A stretch of 64,000 bases of DNA from Pagrus major (taxonomy: Eukaryota > Chordata > Actinopteri > Spariformes > Sparidae): positions 17,027,113 to 17,091,112 of the forward strand of contig NC_133223.1 in NCBI RefSeq assembly GCF_040436345.1, given 5' to 3'. Below the pieces are notes generated by a model. That model searched no databases and was not told the origin of the DNA. It worked only from the letters and a program-made list of their open reading frames with translations. Position numbers and translations under genes: made by a program. Positions 46,575 through 64,000 of this stretch are shown here, piece after piece; the stretch's first letter is position 1; the number at the start of each line of letters is the position of its first letter.

Positions 46575-49032
46575 ACCTCACAGCAAGTTTTATTTATACA
46601 TCCAAAAACAAAGATCAAATTTCTCACACTATATACAGATATTACATACAGTGTTTGTACACATATTACATAATTTGTACACAAGAAAAATATACATAAA
46701 AATGTAAACCTTTGTATACAAAAAATACCTTAGACAAATTAAACAAGGACCAATAACAAAAGGTGACTAGATTAGCTCATCCTATCTTTAAAAACAGTAA
46801 TACAGTACATTCAATGAGTATAGGAATTTGTCAGCCATTTCTGAATTCAAGCAGTTAAATGTGCCTACGAGCCCTGTTCATTTTGTTCTATGTGGTTTTT
46901 TGGGAGAGCAAACTGGTGCAGTGGCTAATCTCATGCTATGGGGGGATACAGCAGTAATGCCTTGCAAGCATTTTCATCAACCAACCTGACTTTTTTGTCT
47001 TTTTTAAAAACTTTTCGGGACACTTTGTTTATGACTTTTCGTGACGATGCTGCAGTCAGCGAGAAGCCCAGTCGTCTCTGGTGGAGCTACGGGTTTTTAC
47101 ACTCTTATTCTCTTTGGAAGGGATAGAGACAGAACTGGGCCTTCTCACAGCTGGAAATGTGGGGGTCTGGTTCAGACTCAGAGCTGGTAATGATGGCAGC
47201 TGTTCATTTAATGAGCGTCCGAGCAAGGAAAAAGAAATTAAAAAAAAGGCAAGACAGATACGGGACATGTGAAACACAACGGGCCTCATCCACTCCTGTG
47301 CAAATCCATGTTAAAAAAAAAAAAAAAACTTCGTTTTTCTCCACAAAATGAAATGCCAATGCATATATTCCTATGTTTCATACTGCCAAGAATCAAGCCA
47401 GTGACCATAATCTAATATCGATATTATAATACTCTCACACAAAAAGGTTGCTGCCCCATGCAATCTCTTCCTGGAGTTTAATAGCTATCAAAAGTATTCT
47501 CCATCAGGATATTTGTTAAAAACATAATGACAGCATACACAGCATACAAACATTGATCCCTCCGAATTCAAAGAGAACTCACGACCATTTTGATAGCCAT
47601 TAAAAAACAAGAGACTCTTTCTACAAGACACAGGTTCCACTGAATACATTGCAAATAACAATTTCAATCCATTGCTACTCAATAATTCACCAACAAACCC
47701 CAAGATAGAGACTGCTACTCTATATACCTAATACTCAACAATGTCTGACAGATCTGTCTAATATAATATCTATCAAAAGCCATGGTTGTACTGCTGTATG
47801 AGTCGTTAGACAGGAGGTGGAGCTCTTCTTCTAAAATTCATAATTTATACCATTTAATTCACGGCCTGCGCCTTCTCGGGCTAGTCTGGCCTTGACGCAT
47901 TGTATTACGTTTTCTTGGGGAGTCCTGAAACGGATTTTTTTAAGTCATGTATGTCATTAAAGACCATTGTTTATGTGGAGCAGAGAGCACCTTTGAGAGT
48001 AGACACTTAAAGTCCCTGGATTACGCCATCATCGCCCCGACCATTAACACTGAAACTCATTTATTCGCCTTTAAAAAATCCACTCGGTGTGACCCAAGAG
48101 AATAGGTTAGGCTGACCTGATCGCTTGGTCTCTATAGGCTCTAGTTCTGAGTGCTGTAAAATAAGAAAAGTTTACAACAGCTATAGAGGCCAAAATATAT
48201 TCCTGTCAAGTGAAGCTACGTGTGATGAGACCAATAAAATACCTTACGATGCTAGAGTTATGTTAATGTGTTTATTGCTTTAAGAAACTATATTTACCTT
48301 CAAGTGTCTACTAGGCCACTCAGAGTCCCACAACCAATGGTGAGGTCAGAGATTTTGACGTCTGAGCAAACCAATAAATGAGCACATATACAGTATACAC
48401 AATATAAAAACAGCTGTTTAAAAGTATTTTGGTAAATTCATATGACTGTGAAATCTGTAAGATTCTATATCATGATAACAGTTAAATAGCTTGAAATATA
48501 ATGGGTCACAAATATCACAACCTGTACTCTTATTTTTCAGAGGGTGATACGAGCAGTGTATGAAACAGGTGAGGAAATTAAAAAAAGAATGCGATGGCCA
48601 TCTGAGCGAGGCAGGGTACAGTTGATCATTTGGAGACAGGACTTGAACTGGCAAATCAAACAAAGCGACCGCTGATTGAGGCTTCTACGTCAATGGATTC
48701 TGAGCGCTGTGACACATAATCTCTGCTAAAGGTCCTTCCGCCAATTTTCACCCGTTTATTTCATCACGACTGTTACCCCCCCCTGCTGACGAAACCACAA
48801 GGCATCGAACGAGTGGACTCGCACTGACTTAGAATCCCAGACGACCATCAACGAAAGTAGAAAAATCTTTAGGAAAGGTAGGTTGTGCAAATTCATTATC
48901 AAATAGTGCACGATTACCAAATTGCACGCATGTAGCAGATGAAGAGGGGTGGTCGATCGTTAGCCAGTCGACTGGGTTCTAAGTGATTGCGAGTCCACAG
49001 GCCGTCATGCAGCCGCTGCAGGCCGCCTGCTC
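46575..49032 (-). other. ino80d: ino80d 3'UTR
   Basis: About 2.4 kb lies between the ino80d stop codon and a reverse-strand AATAAA at 46,594-46,589. The short ORFs on either strand are unsupported. Confidence 0.5.
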
Positions 49033-52000
49033 TCACTTACTCTGCGTGAAGGGTGGTGTGGCGCTGTTGGCACTTGCAGCGGTGGCACTAACAATTGAAA
49101 AGCCAGCGGGGGGCGCTGTGGAGCTGTGGCTGGGCTGCACGTCTTTCGGGATTCCACTGTGGGAGGCCAATTGATGGCCAAAGGCCGCGCTGAACTGAGG
49201 GAGCTGTTGCTTGGGCTGTGTGGAGGTCAGAAGATCGTGTGAAGAGGACGAGGGGGCAGGGGGAGTTGTTAAACCCGTCAGCCCACTCTGGGGCATCGCT
49301 GAGAGCGCAGCCATGGGCTGCAGCGTCACAGAGTGGGTGGTGGCCGGGGGAGTGGACAGGGAGGTGGATATGAGATGACTTTCTGACCCTATGAGATTGC
49401 CAAACTGCGCGGGGTCGGTGATGGGGAGAGGGAGATTGTTCCATGTCGAGCGCGGGGCTCCGGGTACCCCGCTGAGAGGGACCTCCAGCAGCAGAGGGGT
49501 GTCTGTCTGGAAGGAGCTGGTGTGAGGAGAAGATATGTGGTCACTATATGGGGATGGCACATGCTCACTGCTATAGTGGCTGCCTTGAGGAGATGACGTG
49601 GGCACGTCCGACTTGGCCAGGACGTGAGATGTGTGTGTCCGGGAAAACGTTCGCTCTGTTATGGAGGTCTGAGTGAGCAGGGAGGTGGTGGCGGGGGTTG
49701 CTGAAGAAGAAGATGAGGTCAGGTTGGAGCACGACGACGGGGGCTGGTTAGCGGGCTGAGATGGCGGCGACGGGGGAAAGTGGCCCCCAGTAGACTGCAG
49801 TAGATTGTCCTCCAGCTCGAGGCTGGTGAAGTTCTCTGTAGGGATGCGACTGTTGAGCAGGTCCCCCATGCCCCCCGGCTGGACCGGACCGGGGAACACG
49901 GTCATGGCTCGGTGGTCCACTCCTTCAGAGGGGGCCAGGTCTGCCATGGAGGTGAGGCACACCAATGAGTCTGGGTAGGATCCCATAGCCTGCAGGGCGC
50001 GCACAAGCTCCTCAGCCTCCTCCGTGGTGGGCAATAAATCACCGTTCTTACCTACAAACACACATATGAAGAGTTATCATAATCAAATCACACTGGGTTT
50101 ATTTTTTTATAGCACTGTAACACTGGACAAAAACACCCTCCCACCCTTTTGTTGTCAGTGGGAAATAGATCTGCAACTTACGATTATTACAGGAGCGGGT
50201 TTACAGACGTTAACAAAACCTGCAAACGTGCTAATTTTGGTGTATGAAAAATGGTGTTAGTGTACATAGTGGTGCATAAAATAAGCGCTGGATAACAACC
50301 TTCAAACAAGTCAAAGTCCTGAAGGTCATCAGGTAGTCTGGGTAACACGTCGGAGAAATCCTCCTGGTTTAGCTCAAGGTCATTTGGAATGTCTGCCATT
50401 TCATTGGTGATATCGTCAGGAAGCTCCTCCGCACTCAGGTCTGGAGTTGAGGGGCTAGTGTCAAAAAGATAAGATAGAAATACTTAGAGAAGAATTACAA
50501 CATGCTGCTGTATGCCATGTGGGAGCTGTTGGAACATGTGTGACACAAGAGTATTCTCGCTGACACTGGATCTGCTGCTGCACACTAAATTTTTAACTCC
50601 ACAGTGTAGGGACACAGGTGTAGCATACCTGATGCTGGCCTGTGAGGGCATCGCTAGGCTCGTCGAAGGCATTCCCAGGTTCCCCTGCGGCAACGCCGGA
50701 GGGATGGGTTTCTGAGGCCTCCGCGGCCCTCTCCTCCTCTTCTTCTTGTGTTTTTTGGTGAGCGCCGGTGGTTTGGTCTTTTTGCGTGGCTTTCGCTGTT
50801 GCTGCTGCTGGTGCTGCACTCGTCGGTTACCATCCCCTCGAAGGAAGTTATCCTGTGGGAATGTAGAGAAGAGCATTGAGTCGTTGTAGTACCAACCCAT
50901 ATGAAATAACCAGAGAATATTAAAGGAAATGTTTTGGGACATAACCCACTCTCATGCGCTAAATATGAAGCTGCTGCCAGCTGGCTAAATTAGCTTAGCA
51001 CAAAGACTGGAAACGAGGGGAAACAGCTAGCCTTGCTCTGTCCAAATGTAACAAAATCCATCTACCAGCACCTGTCACGCTGCTCCTGGTTACTAACAAG
51101 ACACAGCTTGTTAATTAGTGAACTTTAGAAGTGCTGGTAGGTGGACTGTGAGACCTTTTGGCAGAGACAGGCTAGCTGTTCTCTAAGTAAGCACATATTT
51201 ATTGAACATCACATTCTCAACTGTAAAACAGCAAAAAAACAAACAAACACTGTACTTTGCCTTTAAATGTTGAACTCACCATTTTTTTGGCATGCTCTTC
51301 ACAGAGTGGTGTCTGGTGCGTGATGTCAAACACGGGGATGGAGCACTGCTGACCATCTGCAAATTTGGCTGTGCAACTAGCAAAGAGCTGCTGGGAACGA
51401 TTCAACAGAATGTCTGCACAGAACAATGAAGGAAAAAACACAATAGAACAGAAAGAGGCCGTGTAATCATAGCACTGCACCATAATATGTGATTTTAAAA
51501 ACACGTGCACAGATTAGAAACTAGAATCACGGCCATTCATCTGCACTTGTAGCGACCAGCTGCAGAATCAGTGACGTGGTGGAAAGGATACGCTGAAAGC
51601 AGTGTTGAGTGAAGGGCAGAGCCCTGTTGTTGCAGGCCTGGCCCTTTGTGCTGCCAGTGCAGGTCCCCGTGTTCGTGTTCTGCTGCCTTGCAGGAGCCAC
51701 ACTGCGGAGACATACAGACACCGGACTGAACAAACAGACACGACACTGCACATTTGTTGTGTTGAGCACGTTTCAAACTAGGTGATGAAGATTGCAAGAT
51801 TAGAAGACAGACACCAGCTTGAGGAATTTTCTATTTAACAGGTGAGTGATGGGAAGTTCCTGACTGGTTTGGGGTTCGATCAAACTGTATTTATATTAGT
51901 CCAAAATTGACTGTTAACACATTTGTGAGTGTACCTTGAAGAGCTTCGAGAGGCACCGCTTAACTCCTGTATCAGCTGCCCGGCACAGTCGGGGTCGTTA

Positions 52001-53911
52001 CTGGCGGCGTGCAGCAAGGCTTTGCGGAAGGCGTAGCGATATCTCTTTTGGCGGATGCTCGCCCTCTCCTGCCTGCACATGTGCTTGTATTTCTCCTGGA
52101 GGTACGAGCAAAGCCTCAGTAGCCGCGTTCTCCGCGTGGAACCGCTGTCATCTTCCAACCTGTTTACAAAACAATTCAGAGCAGTTATGATGAGAAGCTT
52201 GTACATTTTTTTTATGAGTAACATTCAAGTACTTTCAAGCTACCTTACCAATAATTTCCAGACTTTAGAAGCATTAATCATCACATCTAAATTGCTACTA
52301 TAAATGCAATTAAAGATCGAGTTCAGAGAATTCCTTTATCCCCACAGCAATCAATGTTTGTTATCGCCTTATTTATTTAACCAGCTGTTCATATTAACTT
52401 TGATGTAATGTATTGTATCAACAGAGGACTTATCTAATTTTGAATTGCAAGTGAACACACCAAAAAAACAACAAACGAATATGACGCCAGGATCATTTCA
52501 TGTAAGATATTAAAAGGTTTTGCTTTCCAAGAGTAGATATAGTAGATTATACTGTGGGGTTAAGATACCGACCCATTCTGTGGTCTCCAAGAGCTCTGGA
52601 AAGGAATAAATGTCTCTGCCTCCTCCTCTTCATCTTCATCATCTTCAGCGCTGTCCTCTGACCAGTCCAATCCTGGAAGAGAAGTTGTTAGAGCAGCTCA
52701 TCTACTTCTGCATAAGATTGAAATGAAAAAACCCCACTGAGATTAAAGAGCGGTGGTAAATGCATTTAAATTAAGCACCTAAATGTGGAAAGAGGTCCCC
52801 GTGCTCCCGGTGTCTCTTGGCACAGAGCCGCACCAGATGTTGCAACCTGGCCAGGCAGGTGGCAGAAGGTGAGAAGGCAGCGGGACGCATGACGACCACA
52901 TGCCGCTGATTGTTACTGCCGCCGTCCTTGCAACTGACAGGCAAGTGAGTAGCAGTGAAAGGCGTTTTCCTGTTGAGTGATGGCCCAGAAGGTTGCACAG
53001 GACTGGGTGCTGCATTAGCGGGCATCCCTGGAGGCAGAAAGTTGACCGTCTGAGGTGGTGGTGGATTGCATAATAAACCCTGCTGCTGCCCGGGGAATAT
53101 GAAAGACGTCACGCTCGAGTGCTGGGGCGGCTGAAGAAGACCTGACTGCTGCCGTGGGAGGTGAGCGTTGAGCGGCGAGGAGGGGTGGACATGGGGGACA
53201 GGGGAGGGGCTAAAGTGCTCAGGCGGTGGCTGGAAGAGGTCCGTGTCATGGCAGAGTTTCTGGTTGAGCACAAGGCGACTCTGTAGTTTCTTCTTGATGG
53301 CGCTGCCCTTCCGAGGAGTGCCCACCTCCTCCCCGTCCGTGTCATCCTCGTAAAAGGCAAAAGGGTCCAGGAGTTCCCCATCAGGGAGGGGTAACAGGCG
53401 TGTACAGGGGGGAGACGGCGGAAGTTCATCTAGACCATTGGAAGCTTTCAGAGCTAGTGAGGGCACAGTTATGTTGAGGGCAACTGACTCCAGGTGAGCC
53501 CGAGAGCGCATTTCCTCCAAAGCATCATGTTTCTTTTTCCGTTCCTTCTTAGGGATGAAGCCCAGAACCTGCAGGTGGCTGTTACAGTATCTAGAAACAA
53601 AAAAACACATCCTCAGCATACTATGTACAGCAGTAACATAATGTTTTCTACACAGCGTAGTTGAATGTGCCACATGTGCAAACAAACACACACCTGCGGT
53701 CCTCAGACTTGGGGATGGGGTTGGTACATCGCTGGCTGTTGTACTTGGCCACATATTCACATTGCTTGAATGGGGCTGTCTTATCTTCCAGGACGTGCCG
53801 TATACAGAAAGCATAGCCATTTAGTCTGCGCTGCTTGCACAGCTTTGGGCTGTACGAGCACAACGGCTTATTGTCCACCTCTGAGAAGTGTATGTGTTTG
53901 CCTTCATACAT
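49033..53911 (-). CDS. ino80d: INO80 complex subunit D
   Basis: Metazoan-specific subunit of the nuclear INO80 ATP-dependent chromatin remodeller. Exons, in transcript order: 53911-53694, 53590-52779, 52672-52573, 52159-51935, 51701-51592, 51413-51280, 50852-50629, 50454-50300, 50051-49033 (TGA). The sum of 2,997 nt gives 998 aa; human is about 1,027. The start MYEGKHIHFSEVDNKPLCSY matches the recalled human N terminus. Two Cys/His-rich modules (zf-C3Hc3H type) are visible: CSYSPKLC...FCIRH...QCEYVAK...C...YCNSH near the N terminus, and TCTGSTKGQACNNRALPF...HCFQHILLN...C...CSIPVFDITHQTPLCEEH in the middle. A highly basic nuclear-targeting stretch, RKPRKKTKPPALTKKHKKKR, follows. Then comes the acidic block LELNQEDFSDVLPRLPDDLQ and a long Ser/Thr/Pro-rich C-terminal exon. 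An upstream GTG is in frame but the ATG matches orthologs. Teleost a/b paralog status is unknown. Confidence 0.95.
50920..51200. repeat. teleost MITE fragment (AAAGACTGGAAACGAGGGGA)
   Basis: Words such as GCGCTAAATATGAAGCT, TTAGCTTAGCACAAAGACTG and GGGGAAACAGCTAGCCTTGC, and CAAAATCCATCTACCAGCAC, are in the order typical of a very common percomorph repeat. It lies in the ino80d intron 50853-51279. Confidence 0.65.
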
Positions 53912-53940
53912 CACGTGACTCTTGTCCTTGACAACATCAG

Positions 53941-55615
53941 CTGATGGGATAAAGTCAGAGAAAACTCATGAATTAGATCAATGACAGGTCACAGTGAGGA
54001 GGTAACCATGCATGCACACAGGTTTGAGAGGCGGGGAAACGGTCACCTCTGCAGCAGGTGACTGTTTAATAAGTTATCATCATGACTTTGCAGTGTAATT
54101 TACTGTGTTTTTTTCTTTTTACAGTATCATATTGAAAATTAAATGGCATTCCAAGACTTGGACTTATTTCATTCATGATTCTTGTTAATTAAACTGCTAC
54201 ATCAGTGAATGCTGTGAATGAGAAATAATCATTCTTCTAAAAATATTTACTTCAGACCTTCATGGTCCAGAGAAACGTCGCCTCTGGTAACTGTCATGTT
54301 ACTTTTACACCCACTCATTTTCACTCTCAAAGTCTCTCATTGATAATCGAGCGGTGCACAGAGAATAGGTCATTTCATTCATCAGTCCATTCAATGATCC
54401 ATCAGGCGAGCACTTAAAAGATCACATGATGGTGGTTAAATAGTATACTGCATGTAAAAAGTTACGAGCTAGAAAATACACCAGCTGGGACGTAGACATT
54501 ACTACACGACTAGTTGAAGACTCAAATATAAAATAAAAAGTCGCCTTTCTCGATCCAGCACGAACGCCGTTTTTTGTCATAACAAACTCACACACAAATA
54601 TGATGCTACAGGTATATCATAACACACTGTAACGATAATTGGAGCGCTAGCTGACCCGCTTCACAGGGAGCTTAGCTGCTACGTTTAACTTCACTGGGGT
54701 TAGAAAGTTGCTTTTGAGAGCGCCGCGGTTCTGACAACCGAGGTAAATGTTGGACACACAAGGACAGCTTGGCTAAATGTCATTTACATCCGCCTGGGTT
54801 AACGCTAACAACTTTAAGCAAATACGGAGAACAGGACAGGCAGCAAACTGTGACTAACGTTAGCTAACGCAACTACCACTAGAGTCCGGGGAGCTAGCTT
54901 AGCTTGCCAGCATTAGCTGGACAGATGAGAAACTTTATTTTGATTTTTTTTAACGTATCTACGTGTAATATACCCCCATTTTCTAACCCACAAGACCTAC
55001 TATTATCCCTCTTCAGGTAGAAATACAGACCATCAACAGTGACCAGACACGGACAGTCAAATTTGCTAGTTAGCTAACAAGCTATCAAAGCTAAAAACAC
55101 AAATTAGTAGGCGGTAGCTAACCAGGAAACGGAAACATCAGCAAATGGTAACACTATAAAGGTCTACTTTCAGTTCAGTTTTATGAGGAAAAATGCAGGC
55201 GTAATCATAACATACGAGCAAAGATTGATCGCACCCAGCCGTGGAATTTTTGTGTAAATAAACATTACACATTTATGGCCAAATACTTTCAAACAAAGGG
55301 TCCACATACAAGGCTTAAGGCCTGTCCCCGAAGGCCTCCGCAATAATCGATAGGAATTACAGCCAATATCGTTACATCATGTGAAATTAGCAGGCTGCGA
55401 AACTTAAGACGTCCAATATTGCATAATTCCCCATAGGTATTCAAGACACTGAGTCATCTAGTCATATCACGGGCTATAAAATAAATGAGTCATTAATCAA
55501 AGGCCTATTAGCTTCGCTGGAACACCGGCCTCCAGTTGAGCGCCTGGCCGACTGGAGCCTGCGCAAAACGGGAGACTCAGAAATCGAGACCGAGGCTGTA
55601 GAGGATTTCGCTTAC
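53941..55615 (-). other. ino80d: ino80d intron in the 5'UTR
   Basis: The coding-start exon extends to about 53,940, where an acceptor CCCATCAG precedes CTGATGTTGTCAAGG. Between it and the proposed noncoding exon 1 there is about 1.7 kb with no ORF or family match. The right half is rich in GCTAGC/GCTAAC words and moderate CpG. Confidence 0.5.
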
Positions 55616-55910
55616 CTTGAATTGGTATGGGCTGTGTAAGGTATTCGCTCCGGATAGACGGCCGAAATGTCTATTAGAATCAGCTAGGCTATTTGTGCAT
55701 CGATATTCGAGATACGATAGTAACGGTGATCTTCATCGAGCTCGGTATATCTTGAAATAAGGATGCATGTAAATATAAGCTATACAGAGCAAATTACAAG
55801 CAGTAGGTAGGCTGCTGAGGATTTTTGTTGGATCCACAGCAGACTCCTCACAGCACCACTACAGGCACTGCGGGGACATGACAACAATCCGTTCAACAAC
55901 AACAACCTCT
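55616..55910 (-). promoter_or_regulatory. ino80d: putative ino80d noncoding exon 1 and promoter
   Basis: On the reverse strand CCAATTCAAG is followed by a strong GTAAGCG donor at 55,615-55,614. That makes the upstream CpG-containing stretch (to about 55,900) a plausible 5'UTR exon for ino80d. The region from here to 56,330 is only about 0.4 kb and separates ino80d's 5' end from ndufs1's 3' end. Confidence 0.5.
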
Positions 55911-56334
55911 CCTACCATATTGGAAATTCAACTTTGTTAAAAGCCCCACAGTGTAAGTGTCATGTTAATCTCGTTAACAAAGAAATCACAGTTTGTGTGA
56001 AGGACAGTGCCGTTGACTTTTTTTCCCACATTTAAGACATCGGAGTTGTGCATTTCGACTGAGAGGTCCAGCAAAGTGTTTCAGTGTAAAATCCACCTGG
56101 ACCACGGCTATCGTCTTCCATATGAATGAGTTACCAGCCCTGCTGCCACACTGTTGCCGGCTGATGATGGACCACGTGCCAAACAGACAGGAGCTCGAGA
56201 CTGCAAAAGTTAACTCGCGATCACACCAAAACAGAAGAGTAGCATGCGTGTCGTCAGCACATATGAAGAAAATGTTTACAAAATAAAAACACATTTGAAT
56301 AGGGGGTTTGTAAAGATTCATTAGGCTTTCTACA

Positions 56335-56771
56335 GAAAACTGTTTTATTAAATATCACACAAATGGCTGCATATGTAACACTATATACTTCATATACCTT
56401 TAGCAAAATATATTAACACTTTTAATGTTGGTCATTTTACAGGAAGACAAGAAACTAGATTTGAAGGATAGGGATTTTAAACCTTTGGTCACACCTTAAA
56501 TGTGAAAACATGAACTGTAAGGAGTGCATTTTTGGAAATTTGGTAAATCTAAGCTTACATCTTCACTCTGCATGTAGCACGTACACATATTTCTGCAGGT
56601 TAGTAAGGTATGGTAGTTCCATAATGTGCACACGTAATGAGGCATCTTCTATAGTAAAACATCTACTACAGTAATACAGAAGTGCAATATAAATATGTTT
56701 CTAGGAATGTGCAAATAGCAGAGTTGTGCGCATTTTTTTTCCCCCAAGGACTGGGTGGATATCCACTGTGC
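56335..56771 (-). terminator. ndufs1: ndufs1 3'UTR with poly(A) signal
   Basis: The stretch runs from the TAA stop at 56,774-56,772 to a reverse-strand AATAAA at 56,349-56,344, about 0.43 kb. No other ORF is supported. Confidence 0.55.
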
Positions 56772-62072
<5,301 letters not shown>

Positions 62073-62805
62073 GCTGGAAGAGAGGCAGAGGGGCAGGATC
62101 ACGTGTAATTAAGATCTAGCTCTTCTGGTTGACACACTTTTTCAGACTGTCGACAAGGCTGCAAGATGTTCGTGATTTTAAAAAGGCCGAGAACCGCCAA
62201 GCTTCCAGCCAAGACAAACAAAGACAACCAAGACAACCAAAACAAAAACAGAAGTAATGTTAGCTAGCTAGTTGGGAGCAGTCGATTTGCGCTGTGACGT
62301 ATTTTGAAAACACAAAGTCACAACTGTTCAAGGTACAAACTGTCGAGTCTGTACGGGTATAAAGCATCATGACATACTTGTATACCCCTGCATAACGTTG
62401 GAAATTTGACTTTATAACTTAGGTAACGTTTAAATACGAAAATGGTGTCCCAAGCTAGCGTTAGCAAACACTGATGTAAGTTATCGTTAGCCGACTCGCG
62501 ACATTGTTACATTCGAATGTTACGTCATGATAAATATCGCGTGCAGCTCCAGCGACGTGTTCTGAAACGTTCGAAACGTTGAGTTTAGAACCACGAACGT
62601 TGCACAGCCGCTACAAACAAGCTAACGTCCGCGTGACATGACACCACCGGGCTGCAGCCGGCCAGTGTGAGCGGTCAATTATCTTATAAGGAGACAGTCC
62701 TGACACTCATTCAGCACATGTGCCCCGACTACACGCTGTACACGCTTGATATTATTAATATCCTGTAATAATAAAACACTGCGGTGACCGGTCAGCGTCG
62801 CTTAC

Positions 62806-62885
62806 CTTGTCAGTTTGGTCCTCGTGAGACTGCGTGCGACGCAGATTGCGCACTGTCCTGTTGTTATTCTGCTGCGTCACGGATT
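62806..62885 (-). promoter_or_regulatory. ndufs1: putative ndufs1 noncoding exon 1 and promoter
   Basis: The reverse strand reads ACCAAACTGACAAG followed by GTAAGCGACG, a strong donor at 62,805-62,804. The coding exon begins with an acceptor CTTCCAG one base before the ATG at 62,072, so a short noncoding first exon is expected here. The surrounding 62,400-62,880 is relatively CpG-rich. Confidence 0.55.
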
Positions 62886-63029
62886 AAGTAATCCTGTACG
62901 ACTGTTGCCATAATCCCAAAAGAAAGGCTAATTTCTGAAAATACTGTCTAATCTAATGGTGCAGGTATTCAACACTAGCCACAACAGTGATGTAAACACA
63001 ACAGTGATGTAAACCCATACTCAAATAGT

Positions 63030-63510
63030 GTTTAAAGTCTTAAAGTATCTGATATTAAGTGTACTTATTGTAAGTATCAAAAGTCATTTCCAGGCAATTC
63101 ATGTACTTAAGTATCAAAAGTAAATTAAGTACATAGAAATTATACATATTTACTGTATGTATATACTTAATAGCCTACTATCCATCAATCAATTATCAGT
63201 CTGCCGATTATAATATTCATCTTTCTGATTATCTGAATCAGCATATCTTTTTCTTTCCAATTGCAGAAAATATAAATTCATTTAAAAATGCACTACTTTC
63301 GCTCCGAGGCAGCATGCAATCTAACTGGCAAAGTAACTAGTAACTACAGTTATCACATAAATGTGGTGGAGTAAAAAAGTAAAATGATTTGCCTCCAAAA
63401 TGAAGTGGAAGTATGAAGTAGCAGAAAATGGAAATACTCAAAGAAAGTACAAGTAACTCAAAATTGTACTGAAGTACAGCACTTGAGTAAATGTACTTTG
63501 TTACATGCAA
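63030..63510. repeat. dispersed teleost repeat, inverted relative to 19,340
   Basis: GTGGTGGAGTAAAAAAGTAA, GCAGAAAATGGAAATACTCA and ACTCAAAATTGTACTGAAGT are reverse complements of words in the 19,340-19,880 copy. It lies upstream of ndufs1. Confidence 0.65.
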
Positions 63511-64000
63511 TCACTGGGTACAACGCGGCTACTCTTTCTCTATCCCGTTACTTTGCATTACACTTTGAAGAGCACACAATCCTAAAGACGGAGGTCCACT
63601 TGGGTTGTTTCCTAAAGTGTCATGAAGGCATGCTGAATGTTGTTGTTTGAAAGGGAGTAAAATGTTTTCCTTCCCATGTATTCAACCCAGGATGGTAACT
63701 AACAATGACGTAATCCTTACATGGCGGAGTTCACCAGAAAGAAATAACAGGAAGTGTCTGAGTTTGTAAACAGCCCGTCAGGAAATGGAAATGCATTCAC
63801 ATCTGGGTTGATGTCAGACTGGTGTATACTTTCTGGGCCTGTGTAAAGAAACTTGGGAGTCTAGTGTGTGTACATAAAACATCAAAGCCTACTATTACAT
63901 GCTGTCACAATGACAGACTCTTCTGACATCAAGTCAAATAAAATAGAAACAAAATATACAAGCAAAGTACAGTAGATGTTCAGAGGAAGACATTTATTGA
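63511..64000. other. right-edge sequence, no gene recognised
   Basis: I see no exon of a known family. A reverse-strand AATAAA (63,997-63,992) in CAATAAATGTCTTCC could be the 3' end of another minus-strand gene beyond the window, but a single hexamer is weak support. Confidence 0.3.

Noticed and set aside
55986-56321. 111-codon reverse ORF between ino80d and ndufs1
   Set aside because: It has no recognisable domain and no splice context, and lies in a 0.4-kb gap that fits promoter/3'-end sequence.
63990-63998. Poly(A) signal of another minus-strand gene at the right edge
   Set aside because: One AATAAA hexamer without any exon is not enough; mentioned only as a possibility.

Overview
The window is vertebrate nuclear DNA, most likely from a teleost (percomorph-like) fish. 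It has interrupted genes with GT-AG introns, AATAAA poly(A) signals, AT-rich introns with many GCTAGC/GCTAAC words, and several short inverted-repeat transposons that look typical of fish. The species cannot be named from the sequence alone. There is no prokaryotic, phage or CRISPR content.

Layout. Plus strand: (1) about 1-17,725, the 3' half of a DOCK9-type Rac/Cdc42 guanine-nucleotide exchange factor, including the whole DHR2 catalytic region; its 5' half lies to the left of the window. (2) 18,667-27,323, a complete slc15a1 (PEPT1) intestinal H+/peptide cotransporter, 23 coding exons, 732 aa. (3) 29,861-41,759, a complete stk24 (MST3) Ste20-family kinase, 11 coding exons, 433 aa, with a long 3'UTR. 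Minus strand: (4) 55.9k-46.6k, a complete ino80d (INO80 chromatin-remodelling subunit D), 9 coding exons, 998 aa. (5) 62.9k-56.3k, a complete ndufs1 (75-kDa Fe-S subunit of respiratory complex I), 18 coding exons, 736 aa. stk24 and ino80d converge tail to tail near 45.5-46.6 kb. I placed exons by hand from splice sites, reading-frame phase and recalled family protein sequences. Every coding-exon chain closes in phase.

The five genes do not form a functional pathway: they cover cytoskeletal signalling, peptide uptake, kinase signalling, chromatin remodelling and respiration. Their order is conserved. From memory, DOCK9-SLC15A1-STK24 are collinear on human chromosome 13q32 and INO80D-NDUFS1 are adjacent on human 2q33, so the window spans a junction between two ancestral synteny blocks.

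The most interesting items are: a 6-nt microexon plus a 30-nt microexon in the DOCK9 DHR2 region, with a complete hAT-like MITE (8-bp target duplication) between them; an in-frame 165-nt candidate cassette exon in dock9; and, between slc15a1 and stk24, a 653-bp transposon with about 160-bp inverted repeats that still carries a 73-codon helix-turn-helix ORF ending in a perfect 17-bp hairpin. I found no convincing evidence of a wholly new biological system.
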